A stretch of DNA of 64,000 bases from Bolinopsis microptera (taxonomy: Eukaryota; Ctenophora; Tentaculata; Lobata; Bolinopsidae), in contig NC_087073.1 in assembly GCF_026151205.1 (NCBI RefSeq), forward strand, positions 8,783,411-8,847,410, read 5' to 3'. Position 1 is the first letter of the stretch. Every line of letters begins with the position of its first letter. Positions 33,086 through 45,422 of this stretch are shown piece after piece. The notes under the pieces were generated by a model that was not told the origin of the DNA, did no database searches, and saw only the letters and a list, made by a program, of their open reading frames with translations. The translations under genes and the position numbers were made by a program.

Positions 33086-34918
33086 TTAAGGCGGCTTCAG
33101 AGTCCGAGTCTCGATGGTGTGTCTCCAAAGCTTTCTGTCCACCATAAGCTCCTTAATCTCCCCAGTGTTCTTGAGTCCAGTGTCACTTATTAGGTTATCG
33201 ACGAAGGTGAGCGGTGGTCTACCCCTCCCTAGGTTCCCAAAGGAGAAGTTGGTGTGCTGCCAGGTCATTATGTCGCTGGATGTGCCCAGCCAACCTCATT
33301 CTTCTGGCCTGTATCTTCGAAATAACTCTTGGGAGTGATCCAAATACCTCCTTGTTGGTACGATGTCCTCTCCAGTCCACGTTTAGGGCCATCCGAAGCA
33401 TTCTACTGTAACATCCGTCTATTCTTTTCTTCAAAGATTCTGTTATTGTCCACGTTTTCGTTCCATACAGGAAGATTGATTCAACCGTAGCTTGAACAGA
33501 CGGATCTTTAAATCTCGGCGCAAATTGGACCTCCATATAGCCTACATTTTGTGGTAGGCAGCCCATGCCTTGGCCTTGCGTAACCTAAAGTCGTGCTCCG
33601 TTGTACTAAAATCCTCAACTCCTTCTGAGGCATGTCCGTCCTTAGAAATTATTGTGTGTGGCTCCTCTCCTACTAAATTAACTGTAAGATGCTTGGTTTT
33701 AGACAAAAGAGATTTCCTGCCTCCTCATCAGATGAGGCTTCTGTAGGACTGTAGCATGTGATGCAGTAATCGACCGGGATTCCCGGCGCCGTGAAATCCC
33801 GGCACCGGGGGAGCTATTTCTTCCCGGCCCCGGCCCCGGCCGATTTTCAATTTTTGCCGGGAATTTGGCCGGGAATTTTTGATCGAAATCGGCCTAAAAC
33901 TTTCATATAAATCTTAAAATGGATTTTCAATTTTGAAAGGATGATGTCCAGAGTGCCAACTTTCAAGAGCAGTCCTTTGTTTTTGTAACCTCTGATAGTT
34001 TTTACAATTACGTTTTTACCAAAATATATATGAAATCTAATTACCTTCTAAACTGTTCAATTGATAAGAACATTATATTGTCATGTAAAAATAAGTTCAG
34101 ATCCTAAGTCCTGAAAAGTTCTAACTTGGCCGTGGATTTATTAAATTCACGGCCCCGGCCCCGGCCAAATTCCAGAACGGCCAATTCCCGGCCCCGGCAA
34201 AATTTGGACATTCCCGGCCCCGGCCAAATCCTACCCCCGGTCGTTTACTGATGTGATGACAGTGAGCCTGGGCTTTCCATTAAGAGACATGGTGAGGATC
34301 CTTGCGCTGTAAGATTTTATAACTTTATAAGACTTATAGCCTCATATGCTGTCCTCGTCAAGATGATTCCTACTCTCCCATTAGAAGCGCCAGCTGCGTT
34401 TCTCCACGCAGATGAGATCACTGGATGAATCCCTTTGTTCATCTTTTCTATTCTGGTATTCTCAGCAATCAGCATGCACTACCCGATGTTCGATTCTTGC
34501 AGGGCAAGGATGTGCAGCTTGCTTCGAGAAAATAGTTCTTCAAGTTCGATGCGTTTGTGCTGTTCTCTGGCTGTTCTTATGTTAAACGTGCCAACCTGAG
34601 CAGCCCTTTTACATGATACAATGCAATTGATGCGATGTTCATATTTTTTTGATGTTTTCTTGTTTGACTTTCTGTAGAAATAGCTTGTCGTGTTGTGGAG
34701 ACCGAGTCATTAGCTTCTGTAATAGCAGCGTAATTACCCCGGCAACCACTTCCACTAGAAAAATAAGGGGCTTTAACCCTTAAGCTGTTGATAAACTTCA
34801 TCTTGACTTTTCAGTTGGCTCACAAACCTGTGCAGTCCCCTGCACATTGGCAGTGGATTGTGTTCTTAACTCTTGCGCCACTAAAAGGTTAAGGACATCC
34901 GCTTGAACAATAGCCATC
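33086..34918 (-). pseudogene. Decayed APE-type LINE (endonuclease and reverse transcriptase ends)
   Basis: Reading minus from 34918, an opening stretch MAIVQADVLNLLVAQELR leads by a frame change to an endonuclease domain: VGTFNIRTAREQHKRIELEE, then ILALQESNIG and SSAWRNAAGASNGRVGI (about 34600-34300). The endonuclease motif TVITCYSP spans the hAT insertion site. Most of the reverse transcriptase is deleted; its C-terminal part is seen at 33690-33220 (STTEHDFRLRKAKAWAA, SIFLYGTKTWTITESLKKR, LPRVISKIQARRMRLAGH). A one-base shift near 33255 then moves to GRGRPPLTFVDNL..DTGL at the end. Frameshifts, deletion and insertion make it dead. The GH..R.. tail fits I/CR1-like clades. Confidence 0.8.
33764..34250. 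mobile_element. hAT-like MITE (487 bp), GGCCCCGG-rich, inside the LINE
   Basis: Ends are CAGTAATCGACCGGG (33764-33778) and CCCGGTCGTTTACTG (34236-34250), a 15-bp inverted repeat with one mismatch. The target duplication ATGTGATG is exact (33756-33763 and 34251-34258). Subterminal blocks are CCCGGCCCCGGCC repeats; the core is AT-rich. No ORF. Confidence 0.9.
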
Positions 34919-35705
34919 GTTAACTCTCACCATAATATCTTGGGTATCTTGAGCATGTAATTGCACGAACATATGCTATACAAGACAAATGTGACACTTC
35001 CTTTTTCTACCCAACAGCATCAGTTGTAATCCTTACCCAATCGTCACCTGCTCCAGTGTGGGACTTTCCGATTTTATCCCAAAGCATAAGGAGGTTAGAG
35101 TGAGAACAGAGCTACACTTTAGCGGGGACTAACCCTTCCCCTGACTACCTCGTTACCCGGTACCCCGTGCATAGGGAGCCGTATCCTGACTACCAGAGTG
35201 TGGTCCAGTCTAGCTGGGTCATAGTAGACTAGGCTGAACAGGGTAACAGCCAACACCTCTTTAGCTACTGTGCAATCCACAGTAAAGATTTACGAGTCTC
35301 AAAGCCTCTTGTAGACCAAGAGTTAAGGAGTCAATAGATCAAATTATTGAACTTCCGGGGCTCAATGTCTCCCGTCGACCGTCCTGCCTTTAGCCTGGAC
35401 CCCCTGTCCAGTATCCAGTCTTCACCACGCGGAGGTAGCTGCCCGATGAGTGTCTGGAAGAGGGCACCAGCAGGATAACCCTTTTCAAAGTTCTGGGAGC
35501 CTCACATCAGACCAGGGCTTCCACCCAGCTTCTATCCAGCGGTGACACCTTGGGCCACCTAAGCTTCACACAACCATTGACCACCTGCCTACTTGTAAAA
35601 ATTTTGATGATGCGATTATTACAGACGAGAGTCTGATGCTGTACATTCTCAGTGTAACAGCTGACAACAGTTATCAACACTTTATGCCCTGGCTGTTTAC
35701 ATCCG
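34919..35705 (-). other. Probable LINE 5' untranslated region
   Basis: This stretch lies directly upstream of the LINE on its strand, is richer in GC than its surroundings and has no reading frame. It is reasonable to take it as the LINE's 5' UTR, but its outer border is not defined. Confidence 0.35.
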
Positions 35706-36218
35706 ATGCCTGCGAGCAAACTTTATGCTTTCCTGCGCATAGGCCTCCATGCAGGCATTAGAACTAATCTGTGTTCTAAGGATATGTTGGTTGGCATGGG
35801 CAAATCAAACCGTTCCCTCGAGCTTGATGCACTCGGCAAAAGTTTGATCCCTGTAACAGTTGCCCACTCTCGCAACAAGCTTGTTATACCGCATCCGAAA
35901 GCAGAGAAACTATTTAAAGGTAAAGATACTTCAATCCCAAGATTGTTACAAGCTATGAAGAAGGGAGTCTCAAGGGGTAGAGATCTCCTTCAAGAACACT
36001 GTAACTTTGAAGGGGAGGCTTTCCAACCATCTTCTGACGGAGCAGAGAATGACGAAGCGGAAACAGATGATGAAGAAGAGGAAGTGGAGGATATTGACTC
36101 ATCAGAGGAATGGGCGAAAATAGTAACTGTGTATGGTGATGCTCTGCATCATGATACGGCTGTTGAGGTTTGCCTCAATGGAGGGCGAGATCGAATGCCA
36201 TCCCAGTCAAGATTTTAG
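35706..36218 (+). CDS. Unrecognised 170-codon ORF inside the composite element
   Basis: The frame begins MPASKLYAFLRIGLHAGI and has a basic middle part (KGVSRGRDLLQEH) and a strongly acidic run DDEEEEVEDIDSSEEW near residues 121-137. This is not random-looking, and it lies in the interior of the 5.4-kb element outside the recognisable LINE. It may be part of that element's own gene or a captured fragment. I do not recognise it. The start is the first ATG and has no special support. Confidence 0.35.
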   Translation: MPASKLYAFLRIGLHAGIRTNLCSKDMLVGMGKSNRSLELDALGKSLIPVTVAHSRNKLVIPHPKAEKLFKGKDTSIPRLLQAMKKGVSRGRDLLQEHCNFEGEAFQPSSDGAENDEAETDDEEEEVEDIDSSEEWAKIVTVYGDALHHDTAVEVCLNGGRDRMPSQSRF

Positions 36219-36654
36219 CGACTCCAGGGCCATAAACAAGCGAAGATATCACTTAATATCACATGTGATCATGCAGCTGATGGTAACTGCAAGATTCTTT
36301 CAGTTGGAGATAGAGCATGGTTTCTCGTTAAGCGGATGATCAGGAAAACAGAAAAAGAGATCGTGAAGGTGAGAAGAAAGGCTTTATTCCTCTCGTACCG
36401 GTTGCGGTCAGGGTTGGGGTCATCAGTGAGTTGCGTCCCTACTAACTCAATTTGCCATGGCCATCGAAGTGAGCATGACATATGGCTGATATCATATCTT
36501 CTGAGCACATCAGTGAATAAAATACTGGGTGATATTTAAGCGATTATATCTATTGTGATGTTGTAGTGATGAACCACAACAGTGATGTTGTACTGATAAT
36601 TGTTTTGCTAGGTGCCTACATGATTGTATTTCCTTCAAATGAAAAATTTGTAAA
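36219..36654. other. No gene seen
   Basis: Interior of the composite element, with short frames only. Confidence 0.4.
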
Positions 36655-36764
36655 AAACCCAAAAAAACCCAACTCCTACCCTGAAAAAGGTAATACTGGG
36701 ATTGGGTTTTTTTGGGTTTTTTTGGGTTACACCCCCCCCCCAATTAGTCAGTACAAGTTTATTA

Positions 36765-36990
36765 CCCCTTTAACTTAAAGCTTGGCCAATATAATCTCTT
36801 TGTGTTGACGTCTCACTGGTTTCTTTGTCACCCACCGGTTTTACAATATATTGTAATATTTGACTAACTTGTCTAACATTAACTACTCTAGACTTTTCTT
36901 TGTTGTAACAGAAAAAGTGTCTGAATTCTGAAAGCTATTTAAAGTAAGCTTGCTATTTAAGATTGCTACTCGAGCCATCTGCTTTTCTTT
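36765..36990. repeat. Third copy of the 30.5-31.1 kb segment
   Basis: Starts with AAAGCTTGGCCAATATAATC, continues through CTAGACTTTTCTTTG and TAAAGTAAGCTTGCT to TTGCTACTCGAG, parallel to the copies at 30495 and 30930 but more diverged. Confidence 0.55.
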
Positions 36991-37510
36991 TCCGTGGTTT
37001 TTATTCCTCCTGAGCAGAAATTTAGTTTTTATCATGCTCGGAAGTTCGATGAAGCGTAAATTTTCACGGAAGGAAATGTTGTACAGCTCATATTTCTTTC
37101 CGTGGCCGTTGTGCAGATTTGATGAATAATGACAGTCCTGATTGTTGTAAATCCTATTTTCTGAATCGTAACCTTCTAAGAAATGGTAAAAGATAGTGAG
37201 TATAATATATTTAGCGTTCTAAAGCTCCCACTAACAAGACCCTTTGTTCGCATTTTAATGGAATAACCTAGATGACTACTAGACTCCACGGCACCAAACC
37301 CTCCACGGCCACCGGACATTTTGTGAATTACAATATGCATTCATTTTTGCCAAATGATTAAAGATCGGTCTTTAATCGTCCGATGAATAGGGTTTGCTCT
37401 CCGACCACTTATTAGAAGGAGAGATGAAGCAGAAGCATGAGTCCATCACAGATCTAATCTGTGATGTGATTACCGCAGGAGAACACACCAGCAACTGTGT
37501 TTCTAGAAAC
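36991..37510. other. No gene seen
   Basis: A 10-bp perfect hairpin, CATCACAGAT-CTA-ATCTGTGATG, lies near 37442-37464. Confidence 0.4.
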
Positions 37511-37521
37511 AGAGAAAGAGA

Positions 37522-37600
<79 letters not shown>
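37511..37600 (+). repeat. (GA)n microsatellite
   Basis: About 40 GA units with few interruptions; the frame through it encodes only an R-E repeat. Confidence 0.98.
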
Positions 37601-37602
<2 letters not shown>

Positions 37603-39273
37603 TGTAGCTCGTCCTTAATTTTACATATTCCTAAATATGCAACATATATATGTTCTATGTATCCGTATAATTATATTGCGCTACAGTAGTACCTGTTTCC
37701 CAGTGCAATACATCTTGCGACGTTAGATCGAAACACCCTTAATGAATATCATTTATCTAGTTCCCTGATTTTGGGTTTATAATACCCTTTTATTTGGCCA
37801 GCTGTCATCTTCTTAAATATCTCTCTTTTGCGACCCGTCCGAGTAATGGTCTGACGTTTAAAATTCAAAATCGTAATCAAAACCATTCACAAAGCTAATG
37901 TAATTGCATGTTCTATACGATACGAGAATTTCCTTTCGAAGGAAGAGCGGATAGATTCAGATCCAGTTACATCCGAAACAGTAAAATAAAGTCCACACAA
38001 AATTTGACATGATCTTCAGCAGCCCTCCTGGCTCAAATACTTTAGCAGCATTTTACTGGTCACATACTTTCTTCATCTTTCAATGTTGATTCTTGTACTT
38101 GAACTTATTGTCATAAATAACTCATAATAACTGTGTTTCTTGCTTGTGTGTTTAATGAAGGTGCGGTACCGTTAACCGCAGCCACCGCTACTTCCCTGCA
38201 CCTTCTACAGCAACTAAATACTTACACAGGAATCTCTTCCGCTCGATCCTGAAGTTCTGCAAGTTTCATACTTCGCATCTCCGATTTGTTCCCAGAGTTT
38301 CTAAAAATAGTTCGTCTGGTGATCTACACGTGTCATTAATGACCGGCAGGAGCAGGACTCGCAGTTTGTTACACGTGACATTTGACATGGTACAACTTGT
38401 TTTACCGACAATCCCACGCTTTGGTGGCCATTTTTGACAATACCATGGAATCTCAATTATTTGCTCTTTTTGTAACCTAACTATCTTAAGTTTCCGGTCA
38501 CTATCACGTGACACCACATGACCGTCATATCAGACCTGCTTACTACTCGCTCTGAAGAGAGAGAGAGAGAGTCCTCCACCACAACCCACACTTGTTAACC
38601 ACAATAGTAAGCACTCTCCTCACCTCCACACTTTGTACTATGTGTGGAGTCAGACAAACTCTTATGTTTCATGGCTCTCTGTGTGTGCTTTCGACTGCGT
38701 GGAGCCGGTATGTCGCGCCGCGCTCCTGGTCAATATAGAATAGCTCACTGCTCACGTTTTGAAGTGGAGTGTTGTGTCGAGTACACACGGGTTTGTGTAC
38801 GCTGTATTCAGGTGGGGACAATAGGTTATATTTAAAAATACTTGCTCATTTAAGATGCATTATTTTGTGTGCCCGCGCCCTATAGGTGTTATGATGCGGT
38901 CTATAAAACCGTAAAAACACACACGCAACACAGCATAGAGACTTGGTTTGTTAATGTGTGCGTGTTATTTAAAATATCTAGTTTTTTTTCTTTTATTGTT
39001 ATGTAACATCACAGCAATGTTTTGACTAAGAGTGCTTCCGCTTTCTGACTTGGGTCCTTGCCAAGTTACTGTCACAAAGCGAGCTGACATAAAACCTGTC
39101 AGAGCCTCAAAGTGCTCGTTTTTCCGTCCAAAAAACAGAATTGTTACTTGTTGAAATTTGTATAGTGACGTAACTTTCCCGTAAAGTTTTAGTCGTCTTA
39201 GTGTGCTAGTCACTCTAACTGCGTATATCAGCTATGTCTAGAGGCGTTACTGCTAAATGGACTAGCTGTTTCA
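37601..39273. other. No gene seen
   Basis: Short frames at 38266-38517, 38644-38835 and 38965-39213 have no recognisable domain or splice support. A TCTATAAAAC motif near 38910 resembles a TATA box but no gene follows. Confidence 0.4.
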
Positions 39274-40045
39274 GATCCTGTACCATATCTATAAATATAG
39301 TGCACGATCCTGTACCATATCTATAAATATAGTGCACGATCCTGTACCATATCTATAAATATAGTGCACGATCCTGTACCATATCTATAAATATAGTGCA
39401 CGATCCTGTACCATATCTATAAATATAGTGCACGATCCTGTACCATATCTATAAATATAGTGCACGATCCTGTACCATATCTATAAATATAGTGCACGAT
39501 CCTGTACCATATCTATAAATATAGTGCAAGATCCTGTACCATATCTATAAATATAGTGCACGATCCTGCACCATATCTATAAATTTTTATATAGTGCACG
39601 ATCCTGCTCCATATCTATAAATATAGTACACGATCCTGCACCATATCTATAAATATAGTGCACGATCCTGCACCATATCTATAAATATAGTACACGATCC
39701 TGCACCATATCTATAAATATAGTGCACGATCCTGCACCATATCTATAAATATAGTACACGATCCTGTACCATATCTATAAATATAGTGCACAATCCTGCA
39801 CCATATCTATAAATATAGTGCACGATCCTGCACCATATATAATCTATAAATATAGTGCACGATCCTGCACCATATAATCTATAAATATAGTGCACGATCC
39901 TGCACCATATCTATAAATATAGTACACGATCCTGTACCATATCTATAAATATAGTGCACGATCCTGCACCATATCTATAAATATAGTGCACGATCCTGCA
40001 CCATATCTATAAATATAGTGCACGATCCTGCACCATATCTATACA
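39274..40045 (+). repeat. 32-bp tandem array, about 24 units, each with TATAAATA
   Basis: The unit is GATCCTGTACCATATC then TATAAATATAGTGCAC. The first nine units are nearly identical (CTGTACC); later units mostly carry CTGCACC and some have short insertions (near 39581, 39837 and 39869). Every unit contains a perfect TATA-box consensus TATAAATA in an imperfect palindrome. Confidence 0.98.
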
Positions 40046-40767
40046 TCTATTTAAGTATAATATGTTCCATACCACACCCACTATCTAAATAGCATCACCT
40101 AGCTACAATATTACCAGATAATGTTTCTTGAGACGTGGAGTGCAGAACACACAGATCGTCAGAATATCTTATATCCTATATCTAATAATAATATTTGCAA
40201 TATTAGTAATACATATCTAATCTCCTGTCATCGATACATTAAACTAAACCCATCACTGAGTTAACGGAGTGGTATTCCATGTGTCAAACTCTGTTATAAC
40301 TGTACTACCTCGAGATCTTGTACCGTGTACCCACGAGTCTGGAACTGGTGGGTGGTGGTACTCGTTATATTTACTGTCGTTGTTAGGAGCGTGTTGAGAG
40401 TTGAGGTATCTTGCTGTGCTCGTTACGAGTCCATAGCCTGGGTTTTTATTCGAAACCTTAACATGTGTTTGAGTGCTTACTTGACTAAAATTGTGTGGTC
40501 TGTTTGTTTCATGCAGCAAGACTCCTAAACTGTGTTGCATCTAAAAACTGAGTTTGACTCTTCCTGTTCAGCCCTGTAATCTACCCTCCTAATTTACCAT
40601 CCCTCAATTCATTTTGTTAGATTTACTGCTTTTATTCCGACTCAACAAGCCCTTTGAAGGAGACGTTACAATTCCGCTGCTATACACGATAAAGCTCGCC
40701 CATACATACAGTCTCGTGCCGAATATTCCAGAACATGACTTTAAATGGCAGTACGACTAACTCCGGA

Positions 40768-40788
40768 CCCCCCCCCCCCCCCCCCCCC
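40768..40788 (+). repeat. Poly-C run (21)
   Basis: Uninterrupted C run. Confidence 0.95.
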
Positions 40789-42688
40789 GTACATTGTCTC
40801 CCCACCAAGTGCGTTCATAAGATCATTGTTTCTACTGATCCTGTGAGGTACCAACTCCTTCAATACTCACAACTTATTAAGATACATTATTATCAGAGTT
40901 ACGATATATATAATACTGAGACTCCCTCCTCCACGGTCTCCTAGACTCAGACGTATAATATATATAAGTCTAACTCGCGAGGCTACAGTGAGCTTGAGAG
41001 CTATCTTTGTGAAAATTAGACGCAATGAGTATACAGGAGAACACGCCGTAAATAGACAACAAATGAATTGATCTTCTCGAAATGAGTCAACCTAATCCCC
41101 ACTACTTACGTATCACATATATTGTGTATACTATATTATTATCTTTTATATTCTTCGGTGGTACATGTAAGGCCAGGCCCGGGCATGTCCCCATTGCCTC
41201 ACTCTCTCGTCCAATGATCGTCAAGAATTTCCGCTGTGGTCAGTGATACGTGTGGTGTGATACGTGTACTTACTTATATATATATATATATAATATATAA
41301 TACAGGTATAATATATAATATAATATATAATCTAGGTATAATATACCTGTATAATATACCTGTATAATATCTCCCTTCTCACTCTCTTGTGGCCGGGGAT
41401 ATGATTAGTGGGAGTTAGACAACTTAACTCAAGTGTTAACTTACTCTCGCATACTCCTCTTCCTACCCTACCTTACGTGGGACTCATTGTAACGCTGTGA
41501 TACGTCCTGAAAATATAATACGGCATATTTTATAATTGTTATGTTTCATGTGTTCAGCGATACGATATATAGGTAACTTAATAGTGACCTGAATCATTCT
41601 TGTATCAGTATTACCAGTACATACTACCTGAAATATATGTAATGACCCAGCTAACATACTGAATCGTTTCTCCTATATGAGAGCTGTATTCTAGACTTAA
41701 TTGTTTAAAAGTAGACTGTTAATTACTGGCTCTCTCGAATACAGAGGAATATACTTGAACTTTAAAGAGTTTGTGAGTGACCAGAGCTCCTTAAACGTGT
41801 GATTTCCATGTTCAGCGAGGTAGAGTGAGCACATCATGACATGTGTTTAGTCGGACTAGGATCCAAGTCTAGTTTACCGTTACTTTCCGGGTACAATCTC
41901 GTGTTGGTTATCCGCCCCAGACGCAGTTACTGCCTCATCTTCTTTCTCTTGTATTTTTACTTGACCGAGATTGTTCGGTAAGATACCAGACTACTAGACA
42001 GATGTTAGATGCGAGGCTACTGGACCCAGGCCATGTTATTCTTGGCTCAAGTTCATGAGTCAGGCACGTTAGGAAACAACCTGCCGATTGAACTGAATCA
42101 GGGCTTAACATAACTTTCAGCTGGGTTCACCGGTTCATGCTTACCATAACCCGGATCTCCATAAAAAATTACAGCTTATTCTGCCTACCTCCCTCTCATT
42201 TCATGTTTTGATTAGAGGGCGGGTCCATTCTAAATATTCCTATCGATATCAACACTGCATGAAGCACGGCTGACTACTGTCATTTATATATCTTCAAAAA
42301 CGATCTTCCGTCTAGATCCTTTGAGCGCCGGCTTTCAAATCCTAGACTTATCCGTCTACCCCAACAAAATATATCTAAAGTCTTTCGTCTGACATATATC
42401 TCATCAACGCAACAAGTCTATTTTGGACTGGCTCGTTATTCTGGCTAGCAGCAGCCTTTTAACACGTTCCATTTATCAACACCATTAACATTTAAATTTA
42501 ATTTGCACCGCTCCATATATCTGTGTTGATTGGCGTTTGTTTGAGGCACTTTCATTAGTCAGCGAGGAGTAGACTATCAATTTAAGATGTTGGATAAAAC
42601 AATTGGCTGAACTCCGTTCCTTATTCATTCGTCAGCGTTTATGTAAAATTATCACATGTGAATCAGCCTTTTTGAGATTATTTGTGTC

Positions 42689-42780
42689 TTTGAAATTATT
42701 AAAAGTTTTGGCTTTGTTGAACTATTTTACCTATTTGAAATTATTAAAATGTTTGGCTTTATCAAAGTATTTTACCCCTT
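42689..42780 (+). repeat. Duplicated ~46-bp unit
   Basis: Two copies of TTTGAAATTATTAAAA.GTTTGGCTTT..C/GAA.TATTTTACC in a row. Confidence 0.7.
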
Positions 42781-45017
42781 TGATGTGGTGAACTGTTGAT
42801 ATTTAAACAAATATATTTTTCGCGACACTCGTGATCGTACTCGCTGCACCCAGTTAGTGTAATATTATATTATCTGCAATATATTGCATCAAGAGTCAGG
42901 ATGACTCATCGTCACTGGACCCCTGTTAAGATTTATTCAAAGATGTCCAGTGCCGATAGGTTGCCAAGTTTTATTTTTACATTGTCAGTACTGTGATTTG
43001 CAAAATTTGATACGGTGCCAAGTCTTGTCTTTATTGCGCCTGAGTCAATGATGTTAATTTGTGTCCTTGATAAAGTGCCAGGTTTTCATCTTATTGTGCT
43101 TCTGTATAGATTACAATACACCCCCTCCAGAAAGATAGAGTCTAAGGGTGGGGCATTTTTGTAGCTCAGGCAGAGAGCCCTGTATTAGGTGTTTCGGGGC
43201 GCCACTTCTTTGCGTTTTTACTTTGCTTAGAGCAATGTTTGTGGAGATACTTTGGTGCTGCTAGTCGTCAAATGGGTCATGATGAAGTATTGGTATTTAA
43301 AGTTGCATTATTTGGTTGTGTGTGAAGCATGTCTAGCCTGCTCAGTGCTCCTAGCTAACTAAGCCTGACTCCCTCCTACTATTGCTGCTTATTACCGTTT
43401 ATTATTATGTGCTTGTACTACTTCTTGTTTGCTTTATTGGGCGTGCCTATTGCTGTCTGGGTGATTCTGATCTAAATATGTATTTAGAATCATGTGCCAT
43501 ACTTCGTTATGCATTGTATATGTTAATTGCCAAATCGTTTCCTAATCGATTTCGTCGTAAATATATCTTTTGGTCTTCAGTTTGACCGAATTTGCCGGCA
43601 GCAGCAGCAGTGCTGCAAAAATTGAGTATGTTATGTTGAGAATGTTGAGTGGTAGTAGCATTTGTTGCAATTTGTAAGCTTCATAGTGCAGTGCTACCTG
43701 ATTACTGTCTATTACTGTATAAGTTATTATGTAGCTATAAATTGGTCTGTCTATCAGTAAAGTGGAATTCTTAAATTTCTATGCCGCTAAATTCATATAC
43801 CTAATTTTGACATGCAGTAACAATATTCCTATCATGATGGTATTTCGTTTTAAGACGGATTAATTGATAAAATTTAGCAGAAGTACCCGAACTAGGAATG
43901 CTGGGTGTCACTAACAAGGGTTTAATGTTCATGTCTGCCTCCTGAAAAATAAATTGGGAAACCCACACTGTTATATTTCATGAAAGCAGTCTAGCCAGTC
44001 CTCTCTCCTTCATATGGTAGTTTGTCTGAGGTTTCATTCACTAAGATTTAACATGACCCACCAGAATTTGTAATTACCACGGACGTGTTATCTAGGTTCC
44101 GTATGTGTTGAAATTATTGGAGCTTTTATTGGAAAGCGATTAAACTTATTGCGATTCAGAGCAAGGGGAAACGAGTTTTTGCTGTTTCTGAAAATGTCTG
44201 ATTTATCTTGATGCAGGTTCACGGGCTGTTTTTGCTATTTTCTAATGCAGCAAAATCAAGAATGTAATTATATGCCTCAACTCTCCACTCGCCTAATTGT
44301 CTTGCTGTAGCTCTTTTGTAGAGACAATGGTCACATTATACATACTCCGTGCCGGTTCTTATACTCCAACCTAGTTTTACATTCTTATTTACCCATGTTG
44401 TGTCCCGTTGTTCAGCAGGAATTCTCCTCGATGTTCCCGTCATACATTTAATTCGTGAAGAATTTAGCCGGATATTTTACGTGTCATGACACGATTCGGA
44501 GCGTGTTTGTGTTTATCAGGTTGAAAGGTTTCACCCCTCATATTACGAGCTCACTCTCTCTCTCTCTCTCCCGGAGCTTATTTCCATACTTAACACTTAG
44601 AACTTGAATCAGGGACCGGTATTTTATAACGTATCATACTCTGGGTATTTCTTGTCATTTACTTCGCGCGTTTTGAAGGGTTTCAACTCAACTAGTTACC
44701 ATCATATAGTATGTAGTTGTAATTTTACTCCTGCTCACTTTCTCGCTTCTTTCAGTTTTTATGTTTAAATCTTTAAGAAACACTGGCGGAACTTTCTCGT
44801 TAACTTGATATAGAGGCTCCGTGTAATTTTGATACTATTTATAAATCGTCAGCATGTTGCTATACTCCGTATAATATAATATATTGTGTTAGAGAGCACA
44901 GTGCACCGTGTGCTGCAGTGCTCGTGAAATTTTAGTTATCTTGCACTGATTCACTATTTCTACGTCATCAAATTTACTTTATATCGACTAATAAATATCT
45001 CTGCAGCTAGGTATATC

Positions 45018-45422
45018 ATGGCACGTACCCTGATCGACTGGTTAAAGATAGCTAAAGGTTTACAAGTCTATCAAGATAACAAAGATCTGGATATTTCTGA
45101 TATTATCTCCTCTAGCAGCAGTGACTCTTCAAGAAAACTTGCTCACCACAGTTTACCCCGTTTGTGTAATCTCAGCTCAGAATGCTTGCCAACACTAGAA
45201 ATCATTCTTAATCACCCAGCCGTTAGTAAAGATGATGTTGTGATAACAGACCAAGATACGGTTCAGATTTTAGTCAAGTTTGACCTGGATGTCAGGATAA
45301 CTGTTGATTTATCTAGTGGAAAATGTTTCAGTGATCCTTATTTAGATTCGCTGAAGGATGTTGACAGCTTACTCGCGGCTTTAGAAGATCCGCACCATGT
45401 TAAAGTGGTTACTCGACCGTGA
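45018..45422 (+). CDS. Small intronless protein of unknown family, 134 residues
   Basis: Start ARTLIDWLKIAKGLQVYQD, a serine-rich linker (SSSSSDSSRKL), and a folded-looking C-terminal half (LPTLEIILNHPAV, VVITDQDTVQILVKFDLDV, ITVDLSSGKCFSDPY, DSLLAALEDP). Codon usage and amino acid mix look like a real protein. The start has a good context (ATCATGG) and lies seven bases after CTCTGCAGCTAG, an acceptor-like site as in neighbouring genes. No membrane segment or signal peptide. I do not recognise the family. Confidence 0.6.
   Translation: MARTLIDWLKIAKGLQVYQDNKDLDISDIISSSSSDSSRKLAHHSLPRLCNLSSECLPTLEIILNHPAVSKDDVVITDQDTVQILVKFDLDVRITVDLSSGKCFSDPYLDSLKDVDSLLAALEDPHHVKVVTRP

Larger units (their letters stand above)
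31341..36747. mobile_element. 5.4-kb composite element with G-run ends and 7-bp direct repeats
   Basis: CAATTAG lies at both edges (31341-31347 and 36741-36747). Inside, the ends are inverted: a run of G then TGTAACCCAAAAAAACCC on the left, its reverse complement on the right (near 36711-36740). Each end also holds the same ~75-bp palindromic block in the same orientation (31361-31427 and 36655-36720, CCCAACTCCTACCC..GGTAATACTGGGATTGGG). So either this is one DNA transposon with complex ends, or a small palindromic element was split by a recombination that duplicated its middle. The interior has taken up further insertions: a hAT-like element, a LINE, and another hAT-like element inside that LINE. 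Confidence 0.6.
40046..45017. other. Long non-coding stretch
   Basis: No exon I can support. It holds a run of 21 C (40768-40788), a TA-rich tract with ATATAATATA repeats (about 41275-41370), a duplicated ~46-bp unit with TTTGAAATTATTAAAA (42689-42780), a GCAGCAGCAGCAGTGCTGC hairpin (43600-43618) and a short TC repeat (44553-44570). Confidence 0.45.

Noticed and set aside
37394-37618. ORF ending in a long R-E repeat
   Set aside because: Translation of the (GA)n microsatellite.
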